64,000 bases of DNA from assembly GCA_016717595.1 (NCBI GenBank), contig JADKFE010000003.1, positions 146,094 to 210,093 of the forward strand. Direction: 5' to 3'. This document shows, piece after piece, positions 55,028-63,508 of this stretch; within the stretch, counting starts at the first letter, position 1; each line of letters opens with the position of its first letter. Below the pieces are notes generated by a model. It did not search any database. It was given only the letters and a program-made list of their open reading frames with translations, and had not been told where the DNA came from. The position numbers and the translations under genes were made by a program. Source of the DNA: Deltaproteobacteria bacterium. Its GTDB lineage: Bacteria; Myxococcota_A; UBA796; CAJQPC01.

Positions 55028-56044
55028 ATGGCCGGTGTGGCGGTGCTGGGCGCGACGGGCATGGTGGGGCAGCGGCTGGTGGCGATGCTGCGGGATCACC
55101 CCCTCTTTGAGCTCAAGGCGCTCTGCGCCTCGGACCGCAGCGCCGGGCGCACCTACGCCGAGGCCGCCCCTTGGCGCCTGGAGGGGGAAGACGCGGACTG
55201 GGTCGCCGACTGGCGGGTGCGGGAGTGTCGCCCCGAGGCCCTGCCCGATGACGTCGACATCGTGCTCTCCGCCTTGCCCACGAACGAGGCCAAGGCCATG
55301 GAGCCGGTCTTCGCCGAGGCGGGGCTCGTCGTGGTCTCAAACGCTGGGGCCTACCGCCAAGATCCCCGCGTGCCGCTGATCATCCCCGAGATCAACCCCG
55401 ACCACCTCGTGATGACCGCCACCCAGCCTTGGGCCGGGGCGCTGATCACCAACCCCAACTGCTGCGCCGTGCCGCTGGCGATGGCCTTGGCGCCTCTACA
55501 CGCGGCGTTTGGCGTTGAGGCGGCCTGCGTGAGCACCTGGCAGGCGGTCTCCGGCGCGGGCTACCCCGGGGAGTCGGCCTGGGACATGGTGGGCAACGTG
55601 CACCCGCACCCCGGCGACGAGGAGGACAAGCTCGGTGTCGAGCCCCAGAAGATCCTCGGCGCGCCCGGGGCTCCGGCGGCCTTTGTCACCTCGGCGCGCT
55701 GCGTGCGGGTCAACACCGCCGACGGCCACCTCGTCTCCGCCCAGCTCCACCTGCGCGGGAACCCCAGCCCCGAGCAGGTGCTGGAGGCCCTGCGAGACTT
55801 CACCCCCCGGGGGCCGGCCTTGCCGTCGTCGCCCAAGCCGCTTCTTTACCTGAGCGATCGCCGCGACCGCCCCGCGCCTCGGTTTGACGCCGGGCGTGGC
55901 GGCGGCATGACCGTCACCATCGGCCGGGTGGAGCGCTGCGCGGTGATGGGCGTCAAGCTCTACGCCTTGGCCCACAACACCGTGCGCGGCGCCGCCGGGG
56001 CCGCCTTGGCGAACGCCGAGCTGTGGACCCTCCAGTCCCGATGA
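55028..56044 (+). CDS. asd: Aspartate-semialdehyde dehydrogenase, archaeal/fungal-type
   Basis: 338 aa. Second step of the aspartate family pathway (lysine, diaminopimelate, methionine, threonine). NAD(P) motif VLGATGMVGQRLV at about 5-17; catalytic Cys in ITNPNCCAVP; STWQAVSGAGYPG; and the base His in RVNTADGH. The short length and the NCCAVPL context fit the archaeal/fungal-type branch rather than the enterobacterial one. It follows guaA by 56 bases. Confidence 0.95.
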   Translation: MAGVAVLGATGMVGQRLVAMLRDHPLFELKALCASDRSAGRTYAEAAPWRLEGEDADWVADWRVRECRPEALPDDVDIVLSALPTNEAKAMEPVFAEAGLVVVSNAGAYRQDPRVPLIIPEINPDHLVMTATQPWAGALITNPNCCAVPLAMALAPLHAAFGVEAACVSTWQAVSGAGYPGESAWDMVGNVHPHPGDEEDKLGVEPQKILGAPGAPAAFVTSARCVRVNTADGHLVSAQLHLRGNPSPEQVLEALRDFTPRGPALPSSPKPLLYLSDRRDRPAPRFDAGRGGGMTVTIGRVERCAVMGVKLYALAHNTVRGAAGAALANAELWTLQSR

Positions 56045-56051
56045 GCCGTTG

Positions 56052-57632
56052 ATGCCCAAGCACCTCCTGAGCCTCGCCTGGGCGGCCCTGCTCACGATCA
56101 CGGCCCTGGCGTACCAGTTTCAGCTCCGTCTGGGCTTCACCGACACCGACGCCTTGGCCGACTACGCCGCCGCCCGCGCCGAGGGCCTCGCGGGCTGGCT
56201 CAACCAGCTCACCCTGCCGCTCACCGCCGGGGTGGGCGGGGCCAACGCGAACTTCTGGCGCCCGGGGGTGATGCTGCACTACGCCCTGCAGCGCGCGCTC
56301 TTTGACGACAACACCCGGCATTGGCAGGCCTGGGATCTCGGCCTGCACCTCAGCGCCGTCGCCGCGTTGGGCCTCGCCGCGCGGTCCTTGGGCGTGAGCT
56401 CCGCCACGGCGCTCTTCGCCGGGATGGTCTTCGCGCTGCACCCGCTGGGCGTGGAGATCGTGCCCGCCGTCGCGCGAAACATCGACGTGCTCGTGGCGCT
56501 GTTCTCTCTGGCCGCCATCGCCGCGGCGGGGCAGGGCAGGGCGCTCTTCACGGCGATCTTGGGCCTCTGCGCGCTGAGCTTCAAGGAGACGGCCCTGGCG
56601 GCGATGCCCGTGGCGCTCTTGGCGCTCTTTTGGCGGTCGGGTCGCGCCAGCGCGGCCAAGGTGGCCGGGGCCTGGGCCGTGGGGGTGCCGCTTTATCTGG
56701 TGGCGCGCACGTCGGTGCTCTCGGGCATCGGCGGCTATTACGAGGACGAGCGCACCTTCACCTTCGGCCGCCTCGGCGCCGCCCTGCGCGCCGCCCCCTG
56801 GGAGAGCCTCTTCCCCGGGTTTAGCCTCAGCGTCGAGCCCCTGGGCGAGCCCCTGCGGGCCCTCGGCGCGCTGATCCTGTTCGTGGTGCTGCTCGGTGTC
56901 GCCGCTCGTCGCCTCCGGGATGGCGCCCCCGCCGCCGCTCTGGGCCTCTTGTTGTGGGGCCTGCCGGTGTTGTTGTACGGACTCACGGGCACCTACTCCC
57001 GGCGGCTTCTGTACCTGCCCAGCGCTGGACTGTGCCTCGTGTTGGCTGAGGGCCTCGCGCTCCTCGCCGCCCCCGGCGCCCGGGGCCTGGGCGCGCTGTG
57101 TCTGGGCTTCGTGCTGAGCCTCCTCCCGGCGAGCCCCATCGTGCACAATTACACCGACTGGGCCGAGAACGACGCCGTGACCCGCTCGTTGACAACGGCC
57201 GTGGCCCCCGAGCTGGCGGCCTTGCCCCCGGGCAGCGTCGTGTGGGTGATTGACCGCTGCGTGTGGATCAACAGCGAGCCCTACCGCGCCCGCACCTTCC
57301 ACGGCAAAAAGACGCTCAACAACTGTGTGGCGACGTACTCCCTTCAGGCCTGGGCCGATGACCTCTTTGGCCCGGGGCACCTCACGCTCCGCGCCTTGAC
57401 CAGCACCCAGCCCGAGGGCCCCTTACCCCCGCCGGAGGTCTCTGTGGAGGATGGCGCCTTGGTGCTTCGTCGCGCATCCATGCGCCGCTCGCTCACCGGC
57501 CTCGGCAAAGAGGCGGGCTGGACGCTTGTTCGTGAGGAGTCCGTCTCTGTGTTGACCCCGCCGAGCGCCGCCTCGGGCCAGTGGGCGCTGATCGCGGGCG
57601 GCGAGCGCGGCGCGCTGGTGAGGCTGCCATGA
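56052..57632 (+). CDS. GT-C-like polytopic membrane protein
   Basis: 526 aa from ATG 56052 (an adjacent TTG at 56049 is possible). About ten transmembrane helices lie in residues 5-365, then a soluble domain of 150 residues. The first loop contains FTDTDALADY and FWRPGVMLHYALQ, and a later stretch ALHPLGVEIVPAVARNIDVL recalls the TMTC/GT39-like membrane glycosyltransferases. No definite catalytic residues were confirmed. It overlaps the next gene (ATGA). Confidence 0.6.
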   Translation: MPKHLLSLAWAALLTITALAYQFQLRLGFTDTDALADYAAARAEGLAGWLNQLTLPLTAGVGGANANFWRPGVMLHYALQRALFDDNTRHWQAWDLGLHLSAVAALGLAARSLGVSSATALFAGMVFALHPLGVEIVPAVARNIDVLVALFSLAAIAAAGQGRALFTAILGLCALSFKETALAAMPVALLALFWRSGRASAAKVAGAWAVGVPLYLVARTSVLSGIGGYYEDERTFTFGRLGAALRAAPWESLFPGFSLSVEPLGEPLRALGALILFVVLLGVAARRLRDGAPAAALGLLLWGLPVLLYGLTGTYSRRLLYLPSAGLCLVLAEGLALLAAPGARGLGALCLGFVLSLLPASPIVHNYTDWAENDAVTRSLTTAVAPELAALPPGSVVWVIDRCVWINSEPYRARTFHGKKTLNNCVATYSLQAWADDLFGPGHLTLRALTSTQPEGPLPPPEVSVEDGALVLRRASMRRSLTGLGKEAGWTLVREESVSVLTPPSAASGQWALIAGGERGALVRLP

Positions 57633-59305
57633 GAGCCCCGCTTCTTGGGATGGCCGCGGTGTTTGTGGCCTTGTGGTGCGCCTACTACGCGGTGTCCGAG
57701 CCCGGCCCGCGGGTGAGCCCCTGGGTGAGCCCCCTGCCGTCTCACGCCGTCGCCGCGGGGTATCGCGCGTTCGTGGCCACGGCCCCCGGTCGGGCGATCC
57801 CCGCCTGGCCCGAGGCGGTGATGGAGCGCTGGCCGCCCAAGGCCGATGGCCCGATCCTCATCGACCGACGCCACACGGTCAAGCAGCCCGAGACGAGCGC
57901 GTTAGGCCTCAACAGCTACGGTTACGACGACATGCACGGCCTCTCCCGGGCGTTTGACCCGGCGCGCCGGGCGGGGGTGCCGCTCGTGCCGTTCACCGGG
58001 GAGATCACCGCGATGCGCCTCGCCGGGGCCTCTGCGGTGTTCATCAACCTGCCGAGCGGCGACCGCCCCGGCTTACGCTGGTCCGAGGTCTTGGCGCTGG
58101 ACGCCTTCGTGCGCGCGGGCGGCGGCCTGATGTTCCTCACCGATCACACGAACTGCTATTTTCACGGCGAGCTGCTCTCCCCCTTGGCCTCCCGCCTCGG
58201 CCTCACCCTGCGCCCGGTGACCGCCGCCGACCGTGGCCCCGAGCGCACGCTCTCACCCAGCACGGTCGCCTGGATCCGGGTGGTGCCCGCGCCCCAGGAC
58301 CACCCCGTCCTCCGCGGCGTCTCGGCCTTCGGCTTTATGACCGGCGGCAGCGCCACGGGTGACCCCGCCCAGGGCTGGCGGGTGCTGGCGACCACCTCCC
58401 CGAAGGGCTGGGCCGATGTCTGGACGCCCCACCGCCGCGACGACAGCTCAGGCTTCACCGGCGATCTCAAACGAGACGCCGCCACCGAGCCCAACGAGGA
58501 GGTGCCGGTGATGTTGGCCGCCGAGCGAGGCCGCGGGCGGGTGCTGGTCTTCGCCGATCAGAACGCCTTGGGCGCCACGCTGATCGGCTTTGAGGACGGC
58601 GCCAAGCTCTTCGCGAACGCGCTCTCTTGGCTCACGGGCCGGCCCATCCCCTACGAGCCTCGCCAACCCAACACGGTCACCACGCTCACCGGCCCGCGCT
58701 ATCTGTGCACGAGCGTCTCCGACTTCGCCTACCGCACCCTCCAGCTTCATCTGGACCGGCTGAGCGCGGCCTCCGCCGTAGAGAGCTTCTGTACGGCGTG
58801 GGCGCCCACAGACTCGGCGTCGTTGTTGGTGCTGCCCGAGTCTTGGCGTGAGGATCTCCCGGCGCGTCTCGCCGCGGCGCGCTCGGTGGTGATCGTGCTG
58901 GATTCCGCCGACGCCCAGGCCCCCCAGCTCGCCGCCGCCGTGGGCCTCACGCTGACCGCGCCGGGGAGCCCCATCGCCGGCCTTCGTTGGCTCAAGCCGC
59001 TGCCCGCGCCGCCGCTGCCGGTGCTCGCCGACCCCCCCGAGTTTGAGCCCCTGAGCCCGGCGCCCTGGGGCCTCAGCGCCATCGAGGGCTGGGAGGTGCT
59101 CGCGGAGGACGGCGCGGGGAGGCCGGTGATCGTGCGTCGTGTGGAGGCCGACCGACAGACGGTGGTGCTCTTGGACGCGGCCTTGGTGAAGAACGGCCTG
59201 CTCGGCGGCGAGCGTGACCGCCCCCACAAGCTGCCGCCCGAGGGGCAGGCGGCGAGCCGTGTGGCGCTGCGGCTGATGAGCGGGCTGGTGGGGGAGTGGC
59301 GTTAG
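57629..59305 (+). CDS. Membrane-anchored protein with glutamine-amidotransferase-like (DUF4350/ThuA-type) fold
   Basis: 558 aa from ATG 57629, overlapping the GT-C-like stop. One N-terminal hydrophobic helix (LLGMAAVFVALWCAYYAV). Residues about 95-190 look like a class I glutamine-amidotransferase Rossmann-like fold (INLPSGDRPGLRWSEV and FVRAGGGLMFLTDHTN); such domains occur without the catalytic Cys in DUF4350/GldG/ThuA-like proteins, and none is seen here. Repeats of the idea follow (GRVLVFADQNALGAT). It is likely a partner of the GT-C-like protein; the role is unknown. Confidence 0.65.
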   Translation: MRAPLLGMAAVFVALWCAYYAVSEPGPRVSPWVSPLPSHAVAAGYRAFVATAPGRAIPAWPEAVMERWPPKADGPILIDRRHTVKQPETSALGLNSYGYDDMHGLSRAFDPARRAGVPLVPFTGEITAMRLAGASAVFINLPSGDRPGLRWSEVLALDAFVRAGGGLMFLTDHTNCYFHGELLSPLASRLGLTLRPVTAADRGPERTLSPSTVAWIRVVPAPQDHPVLRGVSAFGFMTGGSATGDPAQGWRVLATTSPKGWADVWTPHRRDDSSGFTGDLKRDAATEPNEEVPVMLAAERGRGRVLVFADQNALGATLIGFEDGAKLFANALSWLTGRPIPYEPRQPNTVTTLTGPRYLCTSVSDFAYRTLQLHLDRLSAASAVESFCTAWAPTDSASLLVLPESWREDLPARLAAARSVVIVLDSADAQAPQLAAAVGLTLTAPGSPIAGLRWLKPLPAPPLPVLADPPEFEPLSPAPWGLSAIEGWEVLAEDGAGRPVIVRRVEADRQTVVLLDAALVKNGLLGGERDRPHKLPPEGQAASRVALRLMSGLVGEWR

Positions 59306-59312
59306 GGCCCGC

Positions 59313-60395
59313 TCAGTCCTCACACCCCTCACAGAACACCGGCTCGGGGCGCTCTCCGGCGGCCACAGACGCCACCCAGTCCACGAGCGGCACGCCCTGC
59401 TCCGTGACCTCATAAAAGCGGGTGTAGGGGATCATGCAGTGCTCGTCCCCGGCGGCGAGGTACTGTGTGAAGTTGGGGGTGCTGTCTTGAATCAGGGCGT
59501 TGTAGGCCTTCATGCCCGCGGACCAGGCCTGGGCGTCTTCGCCGCCCATCTCGGTGAAGTAGAGCGTCTGGTTCCAGTCAAGCTCGCTGTTGATCTGGCT
59601 GAGCGTCATCTCGGGATAAAACGCGCCGACGCGGCTGTAGAGGTCGGGGAGGATGAGCGTGGACCAGTCCACCTGGGCGGGGTCGAGGGTGGGGATCCAG
59701 TCCGGCGCGGCCTGGGTGGCGTTCCACGAGGGGAAGCTGTTGGCGAAGAAGTCCGTGGTGACCACGCCCGCGCCGCCGTCGCCGATCTGGTTGACCTGGG
59801 CGTTTGGGTACATGCGCTGAATGTGCGGCGCCCACATCGCCGAGCCATAGGCCCCGGCGCTGCAGCCGGTGACGACGATCTGCTCCGGGCCCGAGAACTG
59901 CGACTCCACCCAGTCCAGAATCGCCCGAGTGTTCACCGCGCCTCTGTGCTCAATGGTGACCGCGTCTTCACCTTCGCCATAGGTCGTCACCGCGTCGCCC
60001 CAATGAATGTCCCCGGTACAATAGGGCACGATGACGTGGTACCAGTCCACAAAGGGGTTCTGCGGGTCGGTGAGGTCATAGACGCCCTCAAACTCATCGG
60101 CGTCGACGAGATCCCGCATCCAGTCCATGTCATCCGAGAACAGGGCCCCGGCGTAGCTGCAGGTGCCCTCATTCCAGCACGCGCCGCCGCCCATAAAGTC
60201 GATGACGACCTTGTTGACCGTGCCCGGCCGGGCGAAGAAGCTGTACTTCGTGCCCCGGGCGCAGATCGTGCCGTCGCCCGGGTCCAGCTCATTCCAGCCG
60301 GGGTTGAGCGCGGGCAGCAGCAGCTCACCCGCCTCATCGGCGTCGCAGGCGGGCAGGAGCGAGGCGAACATCACGAGGGGGAGCATCACACGCAT
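59313..60395 (-). CDS. NOTUM/pectin-acetylesterase-like serine esterase lipoprotein
   Basis: 360 aa from ATG 60395 (TGAGG 6 bases before it); the signal ends LLPAC, a lipobox. GGGACW is the oxyanion motif, GCSAGAYGS the nucleophile elbow, and AGDEHC holds the catalytic His; Cys are frequent. This is the PAE/NOTUM family, which removes acetyl or acyl groups from polysaccharides or protein. The natural substrate is unknown. It ends with a Cys-containing tail (EPVFCEGCED). It is divergent from sixA. Confidence 0.88.
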   Translation of the reverse strand: MRVMLPLVMFASLLPACDADEAGELLLPALNPGWNELDPGDGTICARGTKYSFFARPGTVNKVVIDFMGGGACWNEGTCSYAGALFSDDMDWMRDLVDADEFEGVYDLTDPQNPFVDWYHVIVPYCTGDIHWGDAVTTYGEGEDAVTIEHRGAVNTRAILDWVESQFSGPEQIVVTGCSAGAYGSAMWAPHIQRMYPNAQVNQIGDGGAGVVTTDFFANSFPSWNATQAAPDWIPTLDPAQVDWSTLILPDLYSRVGAFYPEMTLSQINSELDWNQTLYFTEMGGEDAQAWSAGMKAYNALIQDSTPNFTQYLAAGDEHCMIPYTRFYEVTEQGVPLVDWVASVAAGERPEPVFCEGCED

Positions 60396-60497
60396 AACGA
60401 CCTCAGGTTGTGTCGGGAACAGACAGGATACATGCCCTCTGCGTGTGGCACAACAGGGCCGCGGCCGCGCCCCGTCCACCCCGCCCGAGAGGCCCCG

Positions 60498-60985
60498 ATG
60501 CGAAGGCTCCTGCTCACCCGCCACGCCAAGAGCGACTGGTCCACCGAGGCCCCGACGATCACGCCCGCCCCCTGAACAAGCGCGGCCGCCGCGACGCCCC
60601 CCGAATCGGCGCCTTGGTGCAGTCCCTCGGCTGGCGCCCCGAGCTCGTCCTGTGCTCCAGCGCCCAGCGCGCCCTCGAGACCCTCAGCGGCCTGCGCGCC
60701 GCCTGGGACGTTCAGCCTGACGTGCAGATCTTGCCGAGCCTGTACCACGCGGGCGCCGACGCGGCGCGGGCGGCCTTGGCCACCGTGCCCGACGGGGTGA
60801 CGACGGTGATGCTCATCGGACACAATCCCGGCTGGGAGGAGGCGCTCACGGCGCTGTGCGGCGCGCGTGAGACCTTGCCCACGGCGTCGGTGGCGATGCT
60901 GCAGCGCGACGACGAGACGGCCTGGGCGGGGAGGGCGGGGTTTGAGCTGGTGCGGGTGCTGCGGCCGAGGGTGGATTTGGGGTGA
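60498..60985 (+). CDS. sixA: SixA-like histidine phosphatase, one frameshift
   Basis: ATG 60498 with GAGAGG before it. RHAKSDW holds the RHG-type catalytic His, then the frame must shift near the CCCC run at 60550-60553: one extra C links STEAP to DDHARPLNKRGRRDAPRIG, which is the expected SixA sequence. The rest has SSAQRALET with the second Arg, and IGHNPGWEEAL with the second His. Repaired length is about 163 aa. SixA dephosphorylates phosphohistidine in signalling or sugar-transport proteins. The stop is TGA at 60983, directly at the edge of the damaged region that follows. Confidence 0.85.
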
Positions 60986-61224
60986 GGGGGGCTGCGCGGC
61001 GTCGCCACGCAGGCCTCGGCGCCGGGGGTGAAGCGGGGGCAGAGGTCCTCGATGATGGCGCGGATGAGGGGGTTGTGGGCGTTGGGGGCGGCGTCCGTGG
61101 GCGGGCGTCGGGGCGCGGCGTGGGGGGGCGGTCGGCTCGGCGGCCTCGGCGGGGGATGAGAGCAGAGCGCCGCCGGCCCAGGGCGACCAGCGGCCACCCC
61201 CTTCAAGTCTTGAGCGTCCCCCAC
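60986..61224 (-). pseudogene. Fragment resembling the BsuBI/PstI-family restriction endonuclease, truncated at sixA
   Basis: On the minus strand, codons with the normal high GC3 read AHNPLIRAIIEDLCPRFTPG at about 61020-61080. I recall this motif type from the BsuBI/PstI restriction endonuclease family, where it is normally followed by YVGD and the catalytic core. Here the match stops at GAEA and the frame runs into the antisense of sixA, so the catalytic part is missing. A second frame shift at the seven-G run 61122-61128 separates it from the upstream codons. The start, which overlaps the SAVED-like gene stop, is unclear. Confidence 0.35.
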
Positions 61225-61934
61225 TCCTCATAGGTGTTGTCTGGCGCCTCCCGCGTCCCTCTGACCTTGAGCGCCATGAGCGTGACCGGGCCCAAGTTGA
61301 GCAGACGCTGGCCCAAGGCGACGCAGACGACGTTTGGCAGGGCCAAGAACAGTCGCAGCGCCGCGCCTTCGGGGCGGTGGGCCACGATCGAGCGGTGCAA
61401 GACCCGGGCGAGCCACGCCGCCTGGGCGCCGTCATTCACGTCCTCGGCGCCGTCAAACCACAGCAGGCCAGGGGCGGGGCCATTGGCCGTCGGGTTCTCG
61501 TCGCGCCAGGTGTCGTATGGCCCCCGGTTCGCGGTCCTGGTGAGGGTCACGAGCACATGCAGCTCCACGCCCCGGGGCACCACCTCGGCGGGCGCCTCCC
61601 GTGGAGTGAGCGCGCGGGCAGAGGGCGGATCAGGCTCACGCAGCACAAAACGCGCCATGTCCCGGCCAGGGAGCCCCGCCAGCACGTCGACTGGGTGCCC
61701 CCTGAGCAGGTTGTTGTGGAACCCCGCGGCCACCGCCACCGGCTGGGTGCAGTCGAGCGTTAGTACGGTTCGGGGGAGGCCGCGCAGCGTCGCCGCCCGG
61801 GTGATCAGGGGGAGCACCTCGTCCACATGCGCGGAGGGGATCGTGTGTCCGTCGCCGATCAAGGTCACGTCGTGAGGAGCACAGTCCACCGAGATCCGCC
61901 AGTCGCGTCGTCTGGTCTTCGGGCTGCGGGTCAA
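61203..61934 (-). CDS. C-terminal part of a SAVED-like domain protein (possible defence effector)
   Basis: 243 aa as an open frame, but its N-terminus continues upstream across a frame break near 61900 (RFDPQPEDQTT joins RDWRISVDCAPHDVTLIG), so this is not a complete protein. The region has Rossmann-like strands (TVLTLDCTQPVAVAAGFHNN) and a late block RLFLALPNVVCVALGQRLL then GPVTLMALKV, which resembles the SAVED domain of CBASS effectors that senses cyclic oligonucleotides. I did not confirm this by alignment. No CD-NTase gene is in view. It lies upstream of the endonuclease-like fragment on the same strand. Confidence 0.4.
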   Translation of the reverse strand: MTRSPKTRRRDWRISVDCAPHDVTLIGDGHTIPSAHVDEVLPLITRAATLRGLPRTVLTLDCTQPVAVAAGFHNNLLRGHPVDVLAGLPGRDMARFVLREPDPPSARALTPREAPAEVVPRGVELHVLVTLTRTANRGPYDTWRDENPTANGPAPGLLWFDGAEDVNDGAQAAWLARVLHRSIVAHRPEGAALRLFLALPNVVCVALGQRLLNLGPVTLMALKVRGTREAPDNTYEEWGTLKT

Positions 61935-62227
61935 ATCTCAGCTCAGGCGGACCGGTCTTGGAGAAGCGCAGGTCGTCCAGGCGCAGGTTGAGCTCCTCCT
62001 TGTGATCTCAGGGGGGGCTCTTTGGGGAGCAGCGCGCTGAGGAGCTGGGCCCGGCGTGAGCGGAGGGCGGCGCCTCGGGTTTGGGTGGGGTGTTTGTTGG
62101 CGGCGAAGAGGGGAGGGGGCGGGGCCTGGCGTGTCTGATCCGCGCGGGCACCCCCATCCGAGCGAGGCAACCACGATGGGGTCACACGACGGGGCGGGTG
62201 GATTGGCCTGTGGGCCAGCGTCTCGCG
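61935..62227 (-). pseudogene. Frame-broken segment linking the two halves of the terminal protein
   Basis: No single frame is open, but three stretches of high-GC3 codons can be followed on the minus strand: HLSRLKTPTATREDAT, then WLPRSDGGARADQTRQ and ALRSRRAQLLSALLPKEPP, then EELNLRLDDLRFSKTG. They join only if single-base changes are made near 62170-62200, 62000 and 61900. It reads as one protein interrupted repeatedly. Confidence 0.45.
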
Positions 62228-63508
62228 TCACCGAGGCGCGTCTCCTGTCGCCGCCGCCCTCGCCGTCCCCGTCGGTCGCGTCCTCCCGCGTCGCGGTGGG
62301 CGTCTTGAGCCTCGACAGGTGGGGGGTGCCAGGGGCCCCCCCACGGTGCGACGCGCGCTCGCCGCAGACGCTCGGCGGGGTGGGGCGTCGCCCGTCTCGT
62401 CGCTCGCCGGGGCGGTCGGACGGAGGCGCCCATCCTCGTCGTGGGCCCACACCCGGGTCAACATCACCGGGCTCACCCGGCGCAGACGGAGCGCGCCGAC
62501 GCGCTGGGCCTCGCCACCTTCAGGGCTCAGGCGCCGCAGCTCAACCCCGGAGGTGTGCAGGTCGAAGGCGGCGTCGTCCATCACCGCCGGGAGCAGCTCC
62601 ACCAGCGCGAGCCAGCGGATCAGCTCACGCGAGGCGCGGAGCGTGCGTCGCCTCCAACCGCCCGGCTCGTCCTTGTCCCTCAGGTCGAGAGGCCCTTTGG
62701 GGAGCGCGAGCGGCACCTCAAGGGGCATAAGCCCCAGCTCACCGAGCGCGCGTCTCGCCCCCTTGACCCACTCATTGAGCTCCTGATCGGTGAGCGCCGC
62801 CGACGGCGAGTCAGGCAGCGCGCCCTCGATCTGCTGCAGCAGCACCGCGGGCTTCGGTGATCTGGGCAGCTCGCGGCTCGTCGCCCTGAACCACGCGTCG
62901 TCTCGGTCACGCACGCCCCGCACCAGATCAGCCCGCCACCAGGGGGCCACGAGCGCCTGAAGGGACTCGTGTACGCCGTGGGTCAGCTGCTCACCCTCAA
63001 GCTGGGCCAGGCGGGTGAGCGCGTCCTCTTGGTACGAGAAGATCAGCAGCATCGGCGGGCCGAGGTCCAGACGCGCCTTGATGTTGAGGTTCAGCGGCGC
63101 GGAGTCCTCTCGCGCTTGAGCGTCCTGGCCTTTGGGCGGGAGAGGCTGGAGCGGCGCGGCGAGGGACAGCTCGGGTGGCGGGCCCGGCGGGCGCTCGCGC
63201 GGCATGTGTCGTGCGTTTAGCCAGCGCCGCCCCTCGATGACCCGGGCGAGCCGCGTGATACGGGCGATGGCCCGGGCGCTCGCGACGCGGTGCTGGCCAA
63301 GCGTCGGCTCATCCAGGGTGAGCATCGGCAAGGAGTGGGGGCTCAGCAGAAGCGCTCGGGCGAGCCGCGCGGCGACGCCCCAACGCACCAGGGCGGCGGT
63401 GTTGCGGCGGCGGATTGGGTCATACCAGACGTCATGGGTCAGGAGCTGATCGAGGCGCTCGGTCATCGTCTTGATGGCCTTCCGCTCCGTGTCTTCGAGG
63501 CCGAGCAC
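62228..63508 (-). CDS. N-terminal/middle part of the terminal minus-strand protein, unknown domain
   Basis: 426 aa open frame with GTG at 63508, but this start is not real: the codons upstream (LNTSLLQSRREAYAAAKLAI) continue the protein. Residues are helical and charged, with many Arg and Leu, no signal peptide and no motif that I recognise. The true reading leaves this frame at a seven-C run (plus strand 62336-62342), after which the listed end (RRPPRRGRTRP) is probably off-frame. It is followed by the SAVED-like part, so the intact protein would be a large, multi-domain effector. Confidence 0.5.
   Translation of the reverse strand: MLGLEDTERKAIKTMTERLDQLLTHDVWYDPIRRRNTAALVRWGVAARLARALLLSPHSLPMLTLDEPTLGQHRVASARAIARITRLARVIEGRRWLNARHMPRERPPGPPPELSLAAPLQPLPPKGQDAQAREDSAPLNLNIKARLDLGPPMLLIFSYQEDALTRLAQLEGEQLTHGVHESLQALVAPWWRADLVRGVRDRDDAWFRATSRELPRSPKPAVLLQQIEGALPDSPSAALTDQELNEWVKGARRALGELGLMPLEVPLALPKGPLDLRDKDEPGGWRRRTLRASRELIRWLALVELLPAVMDDAAFDLHTSGVELRRLSPEGGEAQRVGALRLRRVSPVMLTRVWAHDEDGRLRPTAPASDETGDAPPRRASAASARRTVGGPLAPPTCRGSRRPPRRGRTRPTGTARAAATGDAPR

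Noticed and set aside
60570..60580. TGA in the sixA frame as a selenocysteine codon
   Set aside because: The frame change before it restores the exact family sequence without any in-frame stop, so a one-base indel explains it better.
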